DNA of 64,000 bases from Neobacillus cucumis. Lineage in GTDB: Bacteria; Bacillota; Bacilli; Bacillales_B; DSM-18226. Shown piece by piece: positions 46,135 to 57,599 of this stretch (position 1 is its first letter; the number at the start of each line of letters is the position of its first letter). The stretch covers positions 124,001 to 188,000 of the forward strand of contig NZ_JAMBOH010000004.1 of NCBI RefSeq assembly GCF_023715505.1. The letters run 5' to 3'. The position numbers and the translations under genes were made by a program. The notes beneath the pieces were generated by a model. It did no database searches and was not told the DNA's origin. It saw only the letters and a program-made list of their open reading frames with translations.

Positions 46135-46956
46135 ATGGACAAGGCTATTATTTTTGGTATTTATAATTTTGTTAGTTTTCATATGGGAAGTACGCTCTTA
46201 AATAAGGGTTTAGAGGTTATTGGCCTTCATATTGGTGAAGCTCCGTTTCTTGAGGAGAAAAGGCTGGAGGTAGGCAGGAATGCAAACTTTAAGGAAATCT
46301 CCATATCACAATTAGATGCTTACAGAGAAGATGACACCGCTAAAACAACGTTGATCATTTCACTTTACGATTTATATATCTTGAATACTGAAACCATTTT
46401 ACAAAAACAAACCGTTACAAGCTTAGAACAATATATTGAAAAAAATAAAAATCTGACTGATATTATATTCATCCTGCCAATCCAATTACTAATTTCTAAT
46501 GAGGCACAGGCTTTGCGGACATTTATTGAGCATGCGATTGCCTGGCGGAAGAAAAACCGTTTTTATTATTTACCAGCCATTTATGGTCCTTGGCAGCCGT
46601 CCATGTTTACTTTCCAACAAGCACTGATGGCAAAAAGGGACGATAGCGTAATTAGGGCAAGTAAACGAGAATGGACTGGCGATATCCTATTTGTGGATGA
46701 TGCGGTCGAAGCTATACTGGCATCGAGCGAAAATTCAGATGCTGTGGACAATATGAACTTTTTGATAGAAAGCGGTAAAGAGAATTATTGGGTTCAGTGT
46801 GCGGAGCAGTTGAAATTAGATAAAGTGATTATAGAAGGTGTACAATCTGAACAATTGGAAATAGATAAAACGATTAAACGAGTAACAGTAAAAAGGGTAA
46901 CCCCATTCAATAATTCGATTGAAGAACAAATAGAAATAGTGAAGCGTTTAATTTAA
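46135..46956 (+). CDS. yjaV: YjaV-like NAD(P)-binding epimerase-fold protein
   Basis: A 273-residue protein resembling extended SDR/epimerase proteins. It opens KAIIFGIYNFVSFHMGSTLL, without the usual GxxGxxG, and later has RFYYLPAIYGPWQPSMFTFQ, close to the YGP motif of epimerases, and GDILFVDDAVEAIL. The nucleotide motif is degenerate, so activity is doubtful. The ATG follows TGGGGAGGAAG. It lies between yjaU and med as in B. subtilis. Confidence 0.8.
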   Translation: MDKAIIFGIYNFVSFHMGSTLLNKGLEVIGLHIGEAPFLEEKRLEVGRNANFKEISISQLDAYREDDTAKTTLIISLYDLYILNTETILQKQTVTSLEQYIEKNKNLTDIIFILPIQLLISNEAQALRTFIEHAIAWRKKNRFYYLPAIYGPWQPSMFTFQQALMAKRDDSVIRASKREWTGDILFVDDAVEAILASSENSDAVDNMNFLIESGKENYWVQCAEQLKLDKVIIEGVQSEQLEIDKTIKRVTVKRVTPFNNSIEEQIEIVKRLI

Positions 46957-47126
46957 ATTTTTCTAATGTGCTTAATAAGGAATAATTCCTAATTAAATAC
47001 ACTGAACAAGTTGGTATTCGAGACTTTTCAATTAATTGTTCTAGGGTTAAAATAGAAAGAAAACAAGACGTATTTTACAATTTGGGTATATAATGGAAAG
47101 GGTGTCGTACAAAGGGGTTGCAGCAA

Positions 47127-48074
47127 ATGGTAAACCGTTTCGGTATCATTCTCTTATGTCTTCTCCTACTGGCGGCATGCGGAGAACCAAAAGCTTCGGG
47201 AAAGTTATATAAGGTTGGCTTGTTAGTCCCTGAAACGATCAATGACCAGGTGTGGGGAACAAAGGGGTTTAATGGGATGCTAAAAATCCAATCGAAATTT
47301 CATGTGGAAGTATTTTATAAAGAAGGAATGACTTCTCAGGCTGTGGTCGAACAAGCGGTGAAAGAATTTGACCAAAAAGGTGTAAATCTTATTTTTGGTC
47401 ATGGATCTGAGTACGCCGAATTCTTTAATAATATTTCAAAACAGTATCCTAACATCCACTTTGTCAGCTTTAACGGTGATGCAAAGAACAAGAACACCAC
47501 CAGTTTAACCTTTAAATCCCATGCAATGGGTTTTTTCGGTGGAATGGTTGCAGCCCATATGTCCCATACTAATAAGGTCGGTGTTTTGGCCGCATATGAA
47601 TGGCAGCCAGAAATTGAAGGGTTTTATCAAGGGGCATTGGCAGAAAATAAAGATACCAAGGTTAGTATTGAATATGTTGAAAATTGGGATGACAAGCAGA
47701 AAGCAATTCAGTTGGCCGACCAAATGCTGAAAAATGGTGTCGATGTGGTCTACCCAGCAGGGAATGGATTTAATGTACCTGTTATCGAGCAGGTCAAAGA
47801 ACACGGGTTATATGTGATTGGCTATGTTTCTGAACAGTCTGATTTAGGTGAATCAACTGTTTTAACAAGTACCATTCAACAGGTTAACAAATTGTATGTA
47901 AAGGTTGCAGAGCAATATAGTAATGGGAATTTACATTCCGGTAATCTTTCATATGATTTTCAAGATAACGTTATTTCCCTTGGGAAGTTTAGCCCATTGG
48001 TCTCGAAGGAATTTATTGGTCAATTGAATCGGCAAATTGACCACTATAAGAAAACAGGAGAATTACCTAAATAA
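47127..48074 (+). CDS. med: Competence regulator Med, lipoprotein of the BMP/PBP family
   Basis: A 315-residue lipoprotein with a signal ending LLLAAC (lipidated Cys). The rest is a basic membrane protein (BMP)-type substrate-binding domain, with YKVGLLVPETINDQVWGTKG, NLIFGHGSEYAEFF and VLAAYEWQPEIEGFYQGALA (quoted in part). Med positively affects comK expression in B. subtilis. An ATG at 47127 behind AAAGGGG is preferred over a TTG at 47118. comZ follows at 22 bases and is likely co-transcribed. Confidence 0.9.
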   Translation: MVNRFGIILLCLLLLAACGEPKASGKLYKVGLLVPETINDQVWGTKGFNGMLKIQSKFHVEVFYKEGMTSQAVVEQAVKEFDQKGVNLIFGHGSEYAEFFNNISKQYPNIHFVSFNGDAKNKNTTSLTFKSHAMGFFGGMVAAHMSHTNKVGVLAAYEWQPEIEGFYQGALAENKDTKVSIEYVENWDDKQKAIQLADQMLKNGVDVVYPAGNGFNVPVIEQVKEHGLYVIGYVSEQSDLGESTVLTSTIQQVNKLYVKVAEQYSNGNLHSGNLSYDFQDNVISLGKFSPLVSKEFIGQLNRQIDHYKKTGELPK

Positions 48075-48096
48075 TTTAATCAAAGGAGTACATAAA

Positions 48097-48297
48097 GTGA
48101 ACAATCAAGACAATACACTACAATTTATGCAAATCGCAATGAAATATTTACCGGAAGCAAAAGAGCAATTAGATCAAGCAGGTGTTGAACTGTCCATGGA
48201 GCTCATTCAGCCCTTTATGAATTTATTCTCTAAGGTAATGCAGGAAGCATACGAGCTTGGTAAGGAGGATGCTCTTAAGGAGAGTCTAAGTAAATAA
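48097..48297 (+). CDS. comZ: ComG operon repressor ComZ
   Basis: A 66-residue helical protein. The central stretch LQFMQIAMKYLPEAKEQLDQ and the later ELSMELIQPFMNLFSKVMQE match ComZ well. ComZ lowers transcription of the comG operon. It starts at GTG 48097 behind AAAGGAGT. It lies directly after med, in the same arrangement as in B. subtilis, and so links to the comK gene at 4.6 kb. Confidence 0.93.
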   Translation: MNNQDNTLQFMQIAMKYLPEAKEQLDQAGVELSMELIQPFMNLFSKVMQEAYELGKEDALKESLSK

Positions 48298-48328
48298 GCT
48301 GCCAGTTGTTGGCAGCTTATTTTTTTTT
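48293..48328. terminator. Bidirectional terminator between comZ and the 48317 gene
   Basis: AATAAGCTGCCA/TGGCAGCTTATT with a four-base loop and a long T run. Confidence 0.88.
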
Positions 48329-48589
48329 CCATAATTGCTCAATGAATGGGTATACTTTATTAAACAATGGCCTTAACCCGCGAACTGAATCAACTAAAGT
48401 ATCGATATTCGTCATTAGTGCCTCATAATCAATGCTAGAATCTTGTTTAGGTTCTGAATGGTGCTGAGATTTTTGCCCATTGTTATCACTCCTAGGGCCA
48501 AACATTAAATTAGTAAATCGGTCTTCCTTTATCTGCTCTTCCCTTTCTTCTTGATTTTCAAATTCCTGCCCATCCTCAAAATCTGCCAT
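48317..48589 (-). CDS. Acidic small protein of unknown function
   Basis: A 90-residue protein with an acidic, low-complexity N-terminal half (MADFEDGQEFENQEEREEQI) and a helical C-terminal half (ALMTNIDTLVDSVRGLRPLF). The ATG has a strong site, GGGGAGGAAGG. It occupies the position of B. subtilis yjzB, opposite the comZ and fabH genes, but I cannot confirm homology. Function unknown. Confidence 0.72.
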   Translation of the reverse strand: MADFEDGQEFENQEEREEQIKEDRFTNLMFGPRSDNNGQKSQHHSEPKQDSSIDYEALMTNIDTLVDSVRGLRPLFNKVYPFIEQLWKKK

Positions 48590-48706
48590 ACCTTTCCTTC
48601 CTCCCCTAAAAATACCTTTTAATGTAGAATATGTGTCAACAAATAAAAGGTATGCACATTAGCGGATTATAATTAGGAAGAAACAGTTGCTTAAAAGAGG
48701 AGGAGT

Positions 48707-48735
48707 TTGATAAAATTAGTACCAAGTCATAATAA
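48707..48735 (+). promoter_or_regulatory. FapR-controlled promoter of fabHF
   Basis: TTAGTACCAAGTCATAA (48716-48732) resembles the FapR operator TTAGTACCTRGTCTTAA. It overlaps a -35 TTGATA (48707-48712) and -10 CATAAT (48728-48733, spacing 15), so FapR would block the polymerase. FapR represses fatty-acid synthesis genes and is released by malonyl-CoA. Confidence 0.82.
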
Positions 48736-48793
48736 TTGATATTAATCCTAAAAAATAGATAGGGTCTGATCAAAAATTAAAGGAGATGGAATA

Positions 48794-49726
48794 ATGAGAG
48801 CTGGTATTGTTGGAATGGGCAGATATTTACCTGAAAAAATTCTCACCAATCATGATTTAGAAAAGATGATGGATACCTCTGATCAATGGATAAGAACCAT
48901 GACAGGGATTGAAGAAAGAAGAATAGCTGCCGATGATGAAACCACATCTGATATGGCATTTGCTGCTGCTCAAAAAGCAATCCAAGATGCCGGTATAACC
49001 CCGAAGGATATTGATTTAATATTGGTAGCGACTGTAACACCTGATTCTCCATTTCCATCCGTTGCTTGCCGAATCCAAGAAAGATTAGGCGCTACAAAAG
49101 CGGCAGCAATGGATATTAGTGCTGCATGTGCTGGATTTATGTACGGTATTATAACAGGTAAACAATTTATTGAGTCCCAGGCTTACAAATATGTATTAGT
49201 TGTAGGTGTTGAAAAGCTTTCAAAGATAACTGACTGGAATGATCGGAATACTGCTGTCTTATTTGGCGACGGTGCCGGTGCAGCCATTATTGGACCTGTT
49301 TCTGAAAATCGTGGGATCTTATCATTTGAATTAGGTGCTGATGGAACTGGGTCAAAACACCTATATCAAGACGAGTACATTATCATGAATGGCCGAGAGG
49401 TCTTTAAATTTGCTGTTAGACAAATGGGAGAAAGTTGTATAAATGTACTTGAAAAAGCGGGGTTAACAAAAGAAGATGTCGATTTCTTAATCCCGCATCA
49501 AGCAAACATTCGGATTATGGAGGCATCAAGACAAAGATTGGAATTACCAATCGAAAAGATGTCAAAGACGGTAAATAAATATGGTAATACTTCAGCCGCA
49601 TCCATTCCTATTTCATTGATAGAGGATATTGAAGCAGGTAGAGTCAAAGATGATGACCTAATTGTTATGGTTGGCTTTGGCGGCGGCTTAACTTGGGGCG
49701 CCATTGCGATGCGCTGGGGAAAATAA
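48794..49726 (+). CDS. fabH: Beta-ketoacyl-ACP synthase III
   Basis: A 310-residue KAS III. The active-site Cys is C112 ([12 protein letters not shown]), with His in IPHQANIRI and Asn in [11 protein letters not shown]. It condenses acetyl-CoA or branched primers with malonyl-ACP, the first step of fatty-acid synthesis; in bacilli it favours branched-chain CoA primers. RBS AAAGGAGATG. It is followed by fabF and probably co-transcribed from the FapR-controlled promoter. Confidence 0.96.
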   Translation: MRAGIVGMGRYLPEKILTNHDLEKMMDTSDQWIRTMTGIEERRIAADDETTSDMAFAAAQKAIQDAGITPKDIDLILVATVTPDSPFPSVACRIQERLGATKAAAMDISAACAGFMYGIITGKQFIESQAYKYVLVVGVEKLSKITDWNDRNTAVLFGDGAGAAIIGPVSENRGILSFELGADGTGSKHLYQDEYIIMNGREVFKFAVRQMGESCINVLEKAGLTKEDVDFLIPHQANIRIMEASRQRLELPIEKMSKTVNKYGNTSAASIPISLIEDIEAGRVKDDDLIVMVGFGGGLTWGAIAMRWGK

Positions 49727-49779
49727 GGGACGAATGATTATTATTTTTGGATAAATAGATTGAAAAAGGAGATGTCTAA

Positions 49780-51018
49780 ATGGAAAAGAGAAGGGTCGTT
49801 GTTACAGGAATTGGTGCAGTCACACCGCTTGGAAACGATGTTGAGACCACATGGAAAGGGATTCTAGAAGGTAAGTCCGGTGTCGGACCGATGACAAGAG
49901 TAAATGCAGATGAATACCCGGCAAAGGTCGCTGCCGAAGTAAAAGACTTTAATCCGGAAGCTTTTATGGATAAAAAAGACGCACGTAAAATGGACCGTTT
50001 TACACAGTTTGCTGTTGCCTCGGCATTAATGGCAGTTCAGGATGCCAATTTGACGATAAATGAAGAAAACTCACATAGAGTGGGTGTTTGGATTGGTTCG
50101 GGTATCGGCGGGATGGAAACATTTGAAAACCAATTTGAAATATTCCAAAAAAGAGGATATAAGCGCGTAAGTCCTTTCTTTGTTCCAATGTTGATTCCTG
50201 ATATGGCAACAGGTCAAGTTTCTATTATACTTGGTGCCAGAGGCTTCAATTCATGTACAGTAACAGCGTGTGCAACAGGAACTAACTCCATTGGTGACGC
50301 ATTTAAGGTCATTCAGCGTGGAGATGCCGATGCGATGGTAACGGGCGGAGCAGAAGCACCGATTACGAAAATGTCAGTTGCAGGATTTTGTGCGAATACT
50401 GCCCTTTCAACAAATCCAGATCCTAAAACTGCCAGCAGACCATTTGATAAAAATCGCGATGGATTTGTCATTGGTGAAGGTGCGGGTATCGTGGTATTAG
50501 AAGAATTAGAGCATGCCCTAGCACGCGGAGCAAAAATTTACGCTGAGATTGTCGGATACGGAGCAACTGGAGATGCCTATCATATTACTGCTCCAGCACC
50601 AGGCGGTGAAGGTGGTGCCCGGGCGATGAAAATGGCGATAAATGACGCTGGTTTAGCACCAGAGGATATTGATTATGTTAATGCTCATGGAACCAGTACG
50701 GATTATAATGATAAGTATGAGACACTTGCAGTAAAAGAAGTATTCGGTGATCACGCCTATAAATTTGCAATCAGTTCGACAAAGTCCATGACAGGCCACC
50801 TTCTCGGTGCTGCAGGGGGAGTAGAAGCAATTTTTACTGTATTGGCGATGAGAGATAGTATCCTTCCACCAACTATCAACTATGAGACACCTGACCCAGA
50901 GTGTGATTTGGATTATGTAGTAAATACAGCACGCTCGAAAGAAATCAAAGCAGCGATGAGCAATTCACTTGGCTTTGGCGGTCACAACGCCACAATAGTC
51001 TTTAAAAAATACGAATAA
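49780..51018 (+). CDS. fabF: Beta-ketoacyl-ACP synthase II
   Basis: A 412-residue KAS II. The nucleophile is C164 ([12 protein letters not shown]); the catalytic His motifs are [12 protein letters not shown] and [10 protein letters not shown], and [14 protein letters not shown] closes the protein. It elongates acyl-ACP chains. The ATG follows AAAGGAGATG. Spacing of 53 bases from fabH indicates one operon. Confidence 0.96.
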   Translation: MEKRRVVVTGIGAVTPLGNDVETTWKGILEGKSGVGPMTRVNADEYPAKVAAEVKDFNPEAFMDKKDARKMDRFTQFAVASALMAVQDANLTINEENSHRVGVWIGSGIGGMETFENQFEIFQKRGYKRVSPFFVPMLIPDMATGQVSIILGARGFNSCTVTACATGTNSIGDAFKVIQRGDADAMVTGGAEAPITKMSVAGFCANTALSTNPDPKTASRPFDKNRDGFVIGEGAGIVVLEELEHALARGAKIYAEIVGYGATGDAYHITAPAPGGEGGARAMKMAINDAGLAPEDIDYVNAHGTSTDYNDKYETLAVKEVFGDHAYKFAISSTKSMTGHLLGAAGGVEAIFTVLAMRDSILPPTINYETPDPECDLDYVVNTARSKEIKAAMSNSLGFGGHNATIVFKKYE

Positions 51019-51026
51019 GAGAAGAT

Positions 51027-51058
51027 ACAGGCCTGACGCAAAGTTTGGCCTGTTTTTT
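51027..51058 (+). terminator. Terminator after fabF
   Basis: ACAGGCC/GGCCTGT with a 13-base loop and six T. Confidence 0.8.
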
Positions 51059-51151
51059 GTTTTTAATGATACTCCCCATGATTGGTCGAACTTATTAAAA
51101 AAAATTTCATAAAATGGCCAGAAGACGTAAATACGTTTATGGGGTGACGGA

Positions 51152-51937
51152 ATGGGAATCATTAGGACTGATCAATGGCTTGAGGAGGATTTTGATAATC
51201 CATTAAAAATTTGTGAAAAGCTTCTTCCTTATTTTAAAGGGCAAACAGAAAGAGAAATATATCGCGAGTTAATGCATTTTGGAATGTACCAGCCGTCTCG
51301 ATCCACTAAAAAAAATCAACTAGAGATGCTCAAACAGCAGTCATGGGATAAAGTAGAAAAAATTTTCGCTAAATATAAAAATAGATGGAGTGGTCCGGAT
51401 ATCCCTATTTTCCTCTTTCCGATTGCACAGGCTGGCGGTTTTTTTAAAAAAGAGGAAAAAGGAAAAGCGGGGGTGTCCTTCCCGGATAAAATGTTTCTAT
51501 TTCTATCGAATTATGATAATCCGAAAGATGTCGAAGCACTCTTTGTTCATGAATACCATCATGTTTGCAGAATGCGCTTGTTAGATAAGAATATAGGGGA
51601 CTACACGCTACTAGATTCTCTAATAATTGAAGGGCTGGCAGAATATACTGTATTAAAATATTGCGGGAGTGAATATTTAGCCGCCTGGTGCGGTATGTAT
51701 TCTGAAAAGGAGATAAAAAAGTTTTGGAATCGATATCTTAAAAATCAGCTAGGAATAAACAAAAAGGAGAGAGTACACGATGAACTCCTATATGGAGGTG
51801 GAAGGGTTCCCAGACTATTAGGCTATGCAGCAGGATTTTATCTTATTGAAAATTATTACAAAAAGAGCCATTATTCTACAAAGTTATCTTTCACTACACC
51901 TGCTGAAAGTTATCTAAAAGGGATGGATCTATTTTAG
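51152..51937 (+). CDS. yjaZ: YjaZ-like DUF2268 zinc-protease domain protein
   Basis: A 261-residue protein with the metalloprotease motif HEYHH (FVHEYHHVCRMRLL) and a nearby EGLAEYTV glutamate, typical of the DUF2268 gluzincin-like family. No signal peptide is seen, so it is probably cytosolic. The substrate is unknown. ATG 51152 follows GGGGTGA. It follows fabHF as in B. subtilis. Confidence 0.9.
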   Translation: MGIIRTDQWLEEDFDNPLKICEKLLPYFKGQTEREIYRELMHFGMYQPSRSTKKNQLEMLKQQSWDKVEKIFAKYKNRWSGPDIPIFLFPIAQAGGFFKKEEKGKAGVSFPDKMFLFLSNYDNPKDVEALFVHEYHHVCRMRLLDKNIGDYTLLDSLIIEGLAEYTVLKYCGSEYLAAWCGMYSEKEIKKFWNRYLKNQLGINKKERVHDELLYGGGRVPRLLGYAAGFYLIENYYKKSHYSTKLSFTTPAESYLKGMDLF

Positions 51938-51993
51938 TTAATAATTGAATGATTTATTAGAGACCGATGAATTCCCTCAAACCAATCCAAAAT

Positions 51994-52018
51994 CTACCAT
52001 GACGAGTGGTAGTTTTTT
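51994..52018 (+). terminator. Terminator after yjaZ
   Basis: CTACCA/TGGTAG with a seven-base loop followed by six T. Confidence 0.75.
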
Positions 52019-52130
52019 ATGGATATGACTTTTTAAAATGGAATTGGATCAAAATATATATAGAGGAATAATTTAACTGAGGTCTGACCATACTGATTGA
52101 CAAATAGTTTCTTGAAGTGAGGGGATGTAC

Positions 52131-52877
52131 ATGTTGTATCTTCATGATGTTTGGGTAAATTGGTTTGAAGGTGAAGAAAATGGATATAATGTTTGCCACT
52201 TTCATGAATGGCGTAAGGATGACGGAGTAGAGCTGTTAGATCAAGTGCCGCTACTTAAAGTTGAGCCGCTTCTTTTTGATTATATTGAGAATGATCTATC
52301 CGAGTTACCTCAACAGCTTCTCGATGATATTTATCAAAAAGCATACTTAAGAAAAAACCATGAAAGAATTCAAATGGACTATTGCTTCGTAGTTACGGAC
52401 GGGACGGGAATATTAGCAGTTGATACAATTGGCTACAATATTCCAATTCGAAAAAGCAGATTAATACCTAGACAGGAACAGCTTGTTTACGAAATGATAA
52501 GCCAGCATGAAGCGAAACCATATCATTTTTACGCCCAGCCTAAAACAAAGGACTTTCATATACTATCACCAGAACCGGATTTGATGAGAGGGTTAACAAG
52601 AAAAGAACGACAGTTAAAACAACTACTATTTATGGCACTTGATCAACTTTTAACTTCCAACAATCAAGCAGAGGTAAGGTATTGGTACACTGAATGGTGT
52701 CCAGAGCAATATTCTACCATTCAAGAAATGAATTTTGAAGAAGCTTGGGAACAATTATTTGAAGAAACAAAGTATGGCTGGTCAAAACGCCATGAAACAT
52801 TCTGTGAAAATTTAATAAAAGGGCAGCCCTTCTTTGAAAAACTTTGGGAGATGGAACACGGTCCAAAGGTTAATTAA
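52131..52877 (+). CDS. yjbA: YjbA (UPF0736)
   Basis: A 248-residue soluble protein starting [20 protein letters not shown] and ending [14 protein letters not shown]. It belongs to the Bacillaceae-only UPF0736 family, function unknown. The ATG at 52131 is chosen over ATG 52125 because GAGGGG is correctly spaced for it. It converges with trpS. Confidence 0.9.
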   Translation: MLYLHDVWVNWFEGEENGYNVCHFHEWRKDDGVELLDQVPLLKVEPLLFDYIENDLSELPQQLLDDIYQKAYLRKNHERIQMDYCFVVTDGTGILAVDTIGYNIPIRKSRLIPRQEQLVYEMISQHEAKPYHFYAQPKTKDFHILSPEPDLMRGLTRKERQLKQLLFMALDQLLTSNNQAEVRYWYTEWCPEQYSTIQEMNFEEAWEQLFEETKYGWSKRHETFCENLIKGQPFFEKLWEMEHGPKVN

Positions 52878-52931
52878 AAAGCCTGACTGCAAAAGGTATG
52901 TCCCGCATACCTTTTGCCCGTCAGGCTTTTA
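52877..52931. terminator. Long bidirectional terminator between yjbA and trpS
   Basis: A two-part stem: outer AAAAGCCTGAC/GTCAGGCTTTT and inner CAAAAGGTATG/CATACCTTTTG, separated by small bulges. It overlaps the yjbA stop. Confidence 0.92.
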
Positions 52932-52936
52932 GTTAT

Positions 52937-54262
<1,326 letters not shown>

Positions 54263-54291
54263 GCTGAAAGCAAACATTGATTTCAAGTTAG

Positions 54292-54648
54292 TTAAGCATA
54301 ATAGACAATTAGAGCGGCTGTCATCAACAGACCAGTAATCAGCCCATGAAGAAGGAGGGGCTTTTCATTTATTGTGATTAATTCCGATAATCCTGGAATG
54401 TCCTCGAATCTCCTTTTTTCTTCCTTCCGTGATAACACATAATTAAATGATTTTGACATGACATCATAAAATCCGCTATGGATGGTGAAGAGCAGTAAAG
54501 ATAACAAAATGTACCCTGCAGTAACGAAAAAAGATATATCGATATAGCTATTTAAGGTGATATTATGGTGGAAAATAAGCGAGATTATGACAATCATTAA
54601 CTGCGTAATTGAAAGAATTATTAGGTTTTTCTTGAAGTTCGTTTTCAA
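54292..54648 (-). CDS. DUF3899-like membrane protein
   Basis: A 118-residue protein with three membrane segments (about 7-27, 38-58 and 98-116) and a charged loop VLSRKEEKRRFEDIPGL. It resembles DUF3899 proteins of Bacillaceae. It starts at TTG 54648 behind GGGGGGAA. Its stop lies just upstream of the trpS promoter; no terminator separates it from the trpS leader. Function unknown. Confidence 0.78.
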   Translation of the reverse strand: MKTNFKKNLIILSITQLMIVIISLIFHHNITLNSYIDISFFVTAGYILLSLLLFTIHSGFYDVMSKSFNYVLSRKEEKRRFEDIPGLSELITINEKPLLLHGLITGLLMTAALIVYYA

Positions 54649-54796
54649 GAGATTCCCCCCAAAAAGATTGATTTAACAGGTATATCAAATGCAAAGTATA
54701 CAAAAAATTACTGTATAAGTCTAAATTATATCATAGTCAATTGTAATCATTATGTAATGTATGTTTGGAAAATGTAATTTAATTTTCAAAAAGTAA

Positions 54797-54824
54797 TGTA
54801 CAATTTGTTAAAAATATGTATAAT
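54797..54824 (+). promoter_or_regulatory. oppA promoter
   Basis: TATAAT at 54819-54824 with a weak TGTACA -35 at 54797-54802 and 16-base spacing; the oppA start is 48 bases downstream. Confidence 0.5.
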
Positions 54825-54871
54825 AGAGAATGTAGTAATTTTTCAGAATAATAGAAAAGGGAGGTCTACTA

Positions 54872-56557
54872 GTGAAGAAATCAAAACTTTCACTACTTTT
54901 AGTACTATCACTAGTACTTAGCATGTTCTTAGCAGCATGTTCTGGCGGCGATAAGAAAGACACAAGTTCGTCTAATAGTAAAAACACTGGTGATTCAGAG
55001 CAATTAGCTGATTCGCAGGAAATAAACGTTCTTGAATCTGCTGAAATTCCTAACATGGATAGCGTTATGAACGAAGATGTACTTGGCAGCGAGATGGTAA
55101 CACAGGTAACAGCAGGGTTATACCGTTTAGATCAAACCGGTACTAAAGTAATTCCTGATGTTGCTGATGGTGAACCTCAATTTAATGCTGATAAAACAGT
55201 ATTGACCATTAAATTAAAAAACAATGTAAAATGGTCAAACGGTGACCCTGTTACCGCAAATGACTTTGTTTATTCTTGGCGCCGTGCGATTGATCCAAAG
55301 GTAGCTTCACCATACGGCCCGTATTTCATGATGGATAAAATCAAAAATGCGACTGAGATCGTAAATGGTAAGGCTAAAGTTGAAGATTTAGGTGTTAAAG
55401 CAGTTGACGATTATACATTAGAAGTTACGTTAGTAAGACCACTACCGTACATCGAGTCTTTCTTGACATTCTCACTTTTCTATCCACAAAACCAAAAGTA
55501 TGTTGAGTCACAAGGCGCTAACTATGCAAAAGATGCTGACCACCTGTTATACAGTGGTCCATTTAAAATGACAAAATGGGATGGCCCGCAGGCAACTGAA
55601 TGGGTTATGGAAAAGAATGCTGATTATTGGGATGCTAAAAACGTAACATTAACGAAAATTAACTTTAATGTTTCAAAAGATCCTCAGGCATCTGTTAATG
55701 CATTCTCTGCTGGTGAAGCGGATATCACTCCAAAGCTTGCACAAGCAGCGATTATTTCTCAATATGAAGGTGCGGAAGAATTAGTTCGTTACCTCGAACC
55801 ATCTATGTGGTGGTTGAAGATGAACGAAAAGAACCCTGCGTTGAAAAACGTGAATATTCGTAAAGCTATTGCATTAGCAATTGATAAAGAATCACTTGTT
55901 AAGGACGTGCTGGCTAACGGTTCTGTCGCAGCCAATTACCTTGTACCAAAAGAGTTTGCATTCAATAATGGCAAAGACTTCCGTGATGGAGCGGGATCTT
56001 ATCTAAAAACTGATAAGGATGAAGCAAAGAAGCTTTGGGAACAAGGTCTAAAAGAAACTGGACTTAAAGATGTTACTTTCACCTTCGTTGGTCAAGATAC
56101 TGAGACTGCGAAGAAAGAAGATGCGTTCATTAAAGACCAATTGGAGAAAACACTGCCAGGAATGAAAGTTAATATCCAAAGTGTTCCTTTTAAAATTCGT
56201 ATTGACCGTGAAGATAAACAAGATTATGATATATTACATGCTGGTTGGGGACCTGACTATGCTGATCCAATGACATTCATGGATCTATTCTTAACTGGCG
56301 GCGGCCAAAACCACATGAGCTACGGAAATCCAAAATATGATAAATTAATTAGGGATGCACAAGGTCCTTTAGCTGCTAAAGCTGATGAGCGTTGGAAAGC
56401 TCTTCAAGATGCTGAAAAAATTCTATTAGAAGATGATGCAGCATTTGCACCGCTTTATCAGCGTGCGGTAAACCTACTAGTTAATCCAAAAGTAAAAGGT
56501 TTGCAACACAATGCCTATTCTGATTTCAGTTTCCAATGGGTTAAAGTGTATAAATAG
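54872..56557 (+). CDS. oppA: Oligopeptide-binding lipoprotein OppA
   Basis: A 561-residue lipoprotein. The signal ends FLAACSGG, giving the lipidated Cys, followed by a Ser/Asp-rich linker. The mature part is a family 5 substrate-binding protein, with NVKWSNGDPVTANDFVYSWR (signature near residue 120). OppA delivers peptides to OppBCDF; in bacilli this includes Phr and CSF peptides that act on sporulation and competence. It starts with GTG 54872 behind AAAGGGAGG. A terminator follows, allowing more OppA than the permease. Confidence 0.95.
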   Translation: MKKSKLSLLLVLSLVLSMFLAACSGGDKKDTSSSNSKNTGDSEQLADSQEINVLESAEIPNMDSVMNEDVLGSEMVTQVTAGLYRLDQTGTKVIPDVADGEPQFNADKTVLTIKLKNNVKWSNGDPVTANDFVYSWRRAIDPKVASPYGPYFMMDKIKNATEIVNGKAKVEDLGVKAVDDYTLEVTLVRPLPYIESFLTFSLFYPQNQKYVESQGANYAKDADHLLYSGPFKMTKWDGPQATEWVMEKNADYWDAKNVTLTKINFNVSKDPQASVNAFSAGEADITPKLAQAAIISQYEGAEELVRYLEPSMWWLKMNEKNPALKNVNIRKAIALAIDKESLVKDVLANGSVAANYLVPKEFAFNNGKDFRDGAGSYLKTDKDEAKKLWEQGLKETGLKDVTFTFVGQDTETAKKEDAFIKDQLEKTLPGMKVNIQSVPFKIRIDREDKQDYDILHAGWGPDYADPMTFMDLFLTGGGQNHMSYGNPKYDKLIRDAQGPLAAKADERWKALQDAEKILLEDDAAFAPLYQRAVNLLVNPKVKGLQHNAYSDFSFQWVKVYK

Positions 56558-56578
56558 TATCAATTTCTAATCAAATAA

Positions 56579-56612
56579 GAAGAGAGTATATTATTCAATA
56601 TACTCTCTTTTT
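56579..56612 (+). terminator. Partial terminator between oppA and oppB
   Basis: AAGAGAGTATA/TATACTCTCTT with a loop of about eight bases and a T run. Read-through would give the usual excess of binding protein over permease. Confidence 0.85.
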
Positions 56613-56669
56613 ACCTGTATCAGAATTGTCGAACAAAGTCGAAAATTCAATTAATTAGGAGGTGTAGGC

Positions 56670-57599
56670 ATGGCGAAATATCTTTTACAACGGATTTTCT
56701 ACATGATTTTAACTTTATTCATTGTTGTATCTATAACCTTTTTCCTCATGAAATTAATTCCAGGTACGCCTTTTAATAACTGGGAAAAACTCACGGAAGC
56801 CCAACGTAATATTCTGAATGCCAAGTATGGATTAAGTGATCCATTGCCAGTACAATACTTTCATTATATGGTGAATATGTTTAAAGGTGATTTAGGTATC
56901 TCCTTCCAATTTAACAATACCCCTGTCACAGAACTTCTTGCCCAGCGAATCCAACCTTCCGCAATTCTTGGTGTGCAGTCAATGGTTGTAGGGGCACTAT
57001 TAGGGATCTTATTAGGAGTTATCGGTGCGCTGAAACAAAATACTTGGGTAGACTATGGTGCAACTTTCATAGCTGTTATTGGAAAGTCTATTCCTTCTTT
57101 TATTTTTGCGGGATTACTACAATATTATGTCGCCGTTAAATTAGAATGGTTCCCAGTTATGTTTTGGAGAGGGCCGGAATACACAGTACTTCCTACAATC
57201 GCTTTAGCGATGTTTCCAATCTCTATTGCGGCCCGTTTCATGAGAACAGAAATGGTTGAAGTTTTAGGTTCAGATTACATTACCTTGGCTAAAGCAAAAG
57301 GGGCCAGCTTTTGGCAAATTAGTTTAAAGCATGCACTGCGTAATGCTTTAATTCCAGTAGTAACAGTAATGGGTCCGTTAACTGTCAGCCTTATGACAGG
57401 TTCTTTAGTAATAGAGAATATCTTTGGAATTCCAGGTATTGGAGAACAATTCGTAAAATCAATTATGGTAAATGACTATCCAGTCATTATGGGTACAAAT
57501 ATATTATTTGCAGTATTATTCGTATTTGTAATATTAATAGTCGATATTCTTTACGGTATTATTGACCCGCGTATACGGATTTCGGGGGGGAAGAGTTAA
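56670..57599 (+). CDS. oppB: Oligopeptide permease membrane subunit OppB
   Basis: A 309-residue ABC permease with six membrane segments. The EAA-type cytoplasmic loop is EMVEVLGSDYITLAKAKGAS, which docks with the ATPases. The N-terminal RIFYMILTLFIVVSITFFL is typical of OppB/DppB. ATG follows TTAGGAGG. Its stop codon directly adjoins the oppC start. Confidence 0.95.
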   Translation: MAKYLLQRIFYMILTLFIVVSITFFLMKLIPGTPFNNWEKLTEAQRNILNAKYGLSDPLPVQYFHYMVNMFKGDLGISFQFNNTPVTELLAQRIQPSAILGVQSMVVGALLGILLGVIGALKQNTWVDYGATFIAVIGKSIPSFIFAGLLQYYVAVKLEWFPVMFWRGPEYTVLPTIALAMFPISIAARFMRTEMVEVLGSDYITLAKAKGASFWQISLKHALRNALIPVVTVMGPLTVSLMTGSLVIENIFGIPGIGEQFVKSIMVNDYPVIMGTNILFAVLFVFVILIVDILYGIIDPRIRISGGKS

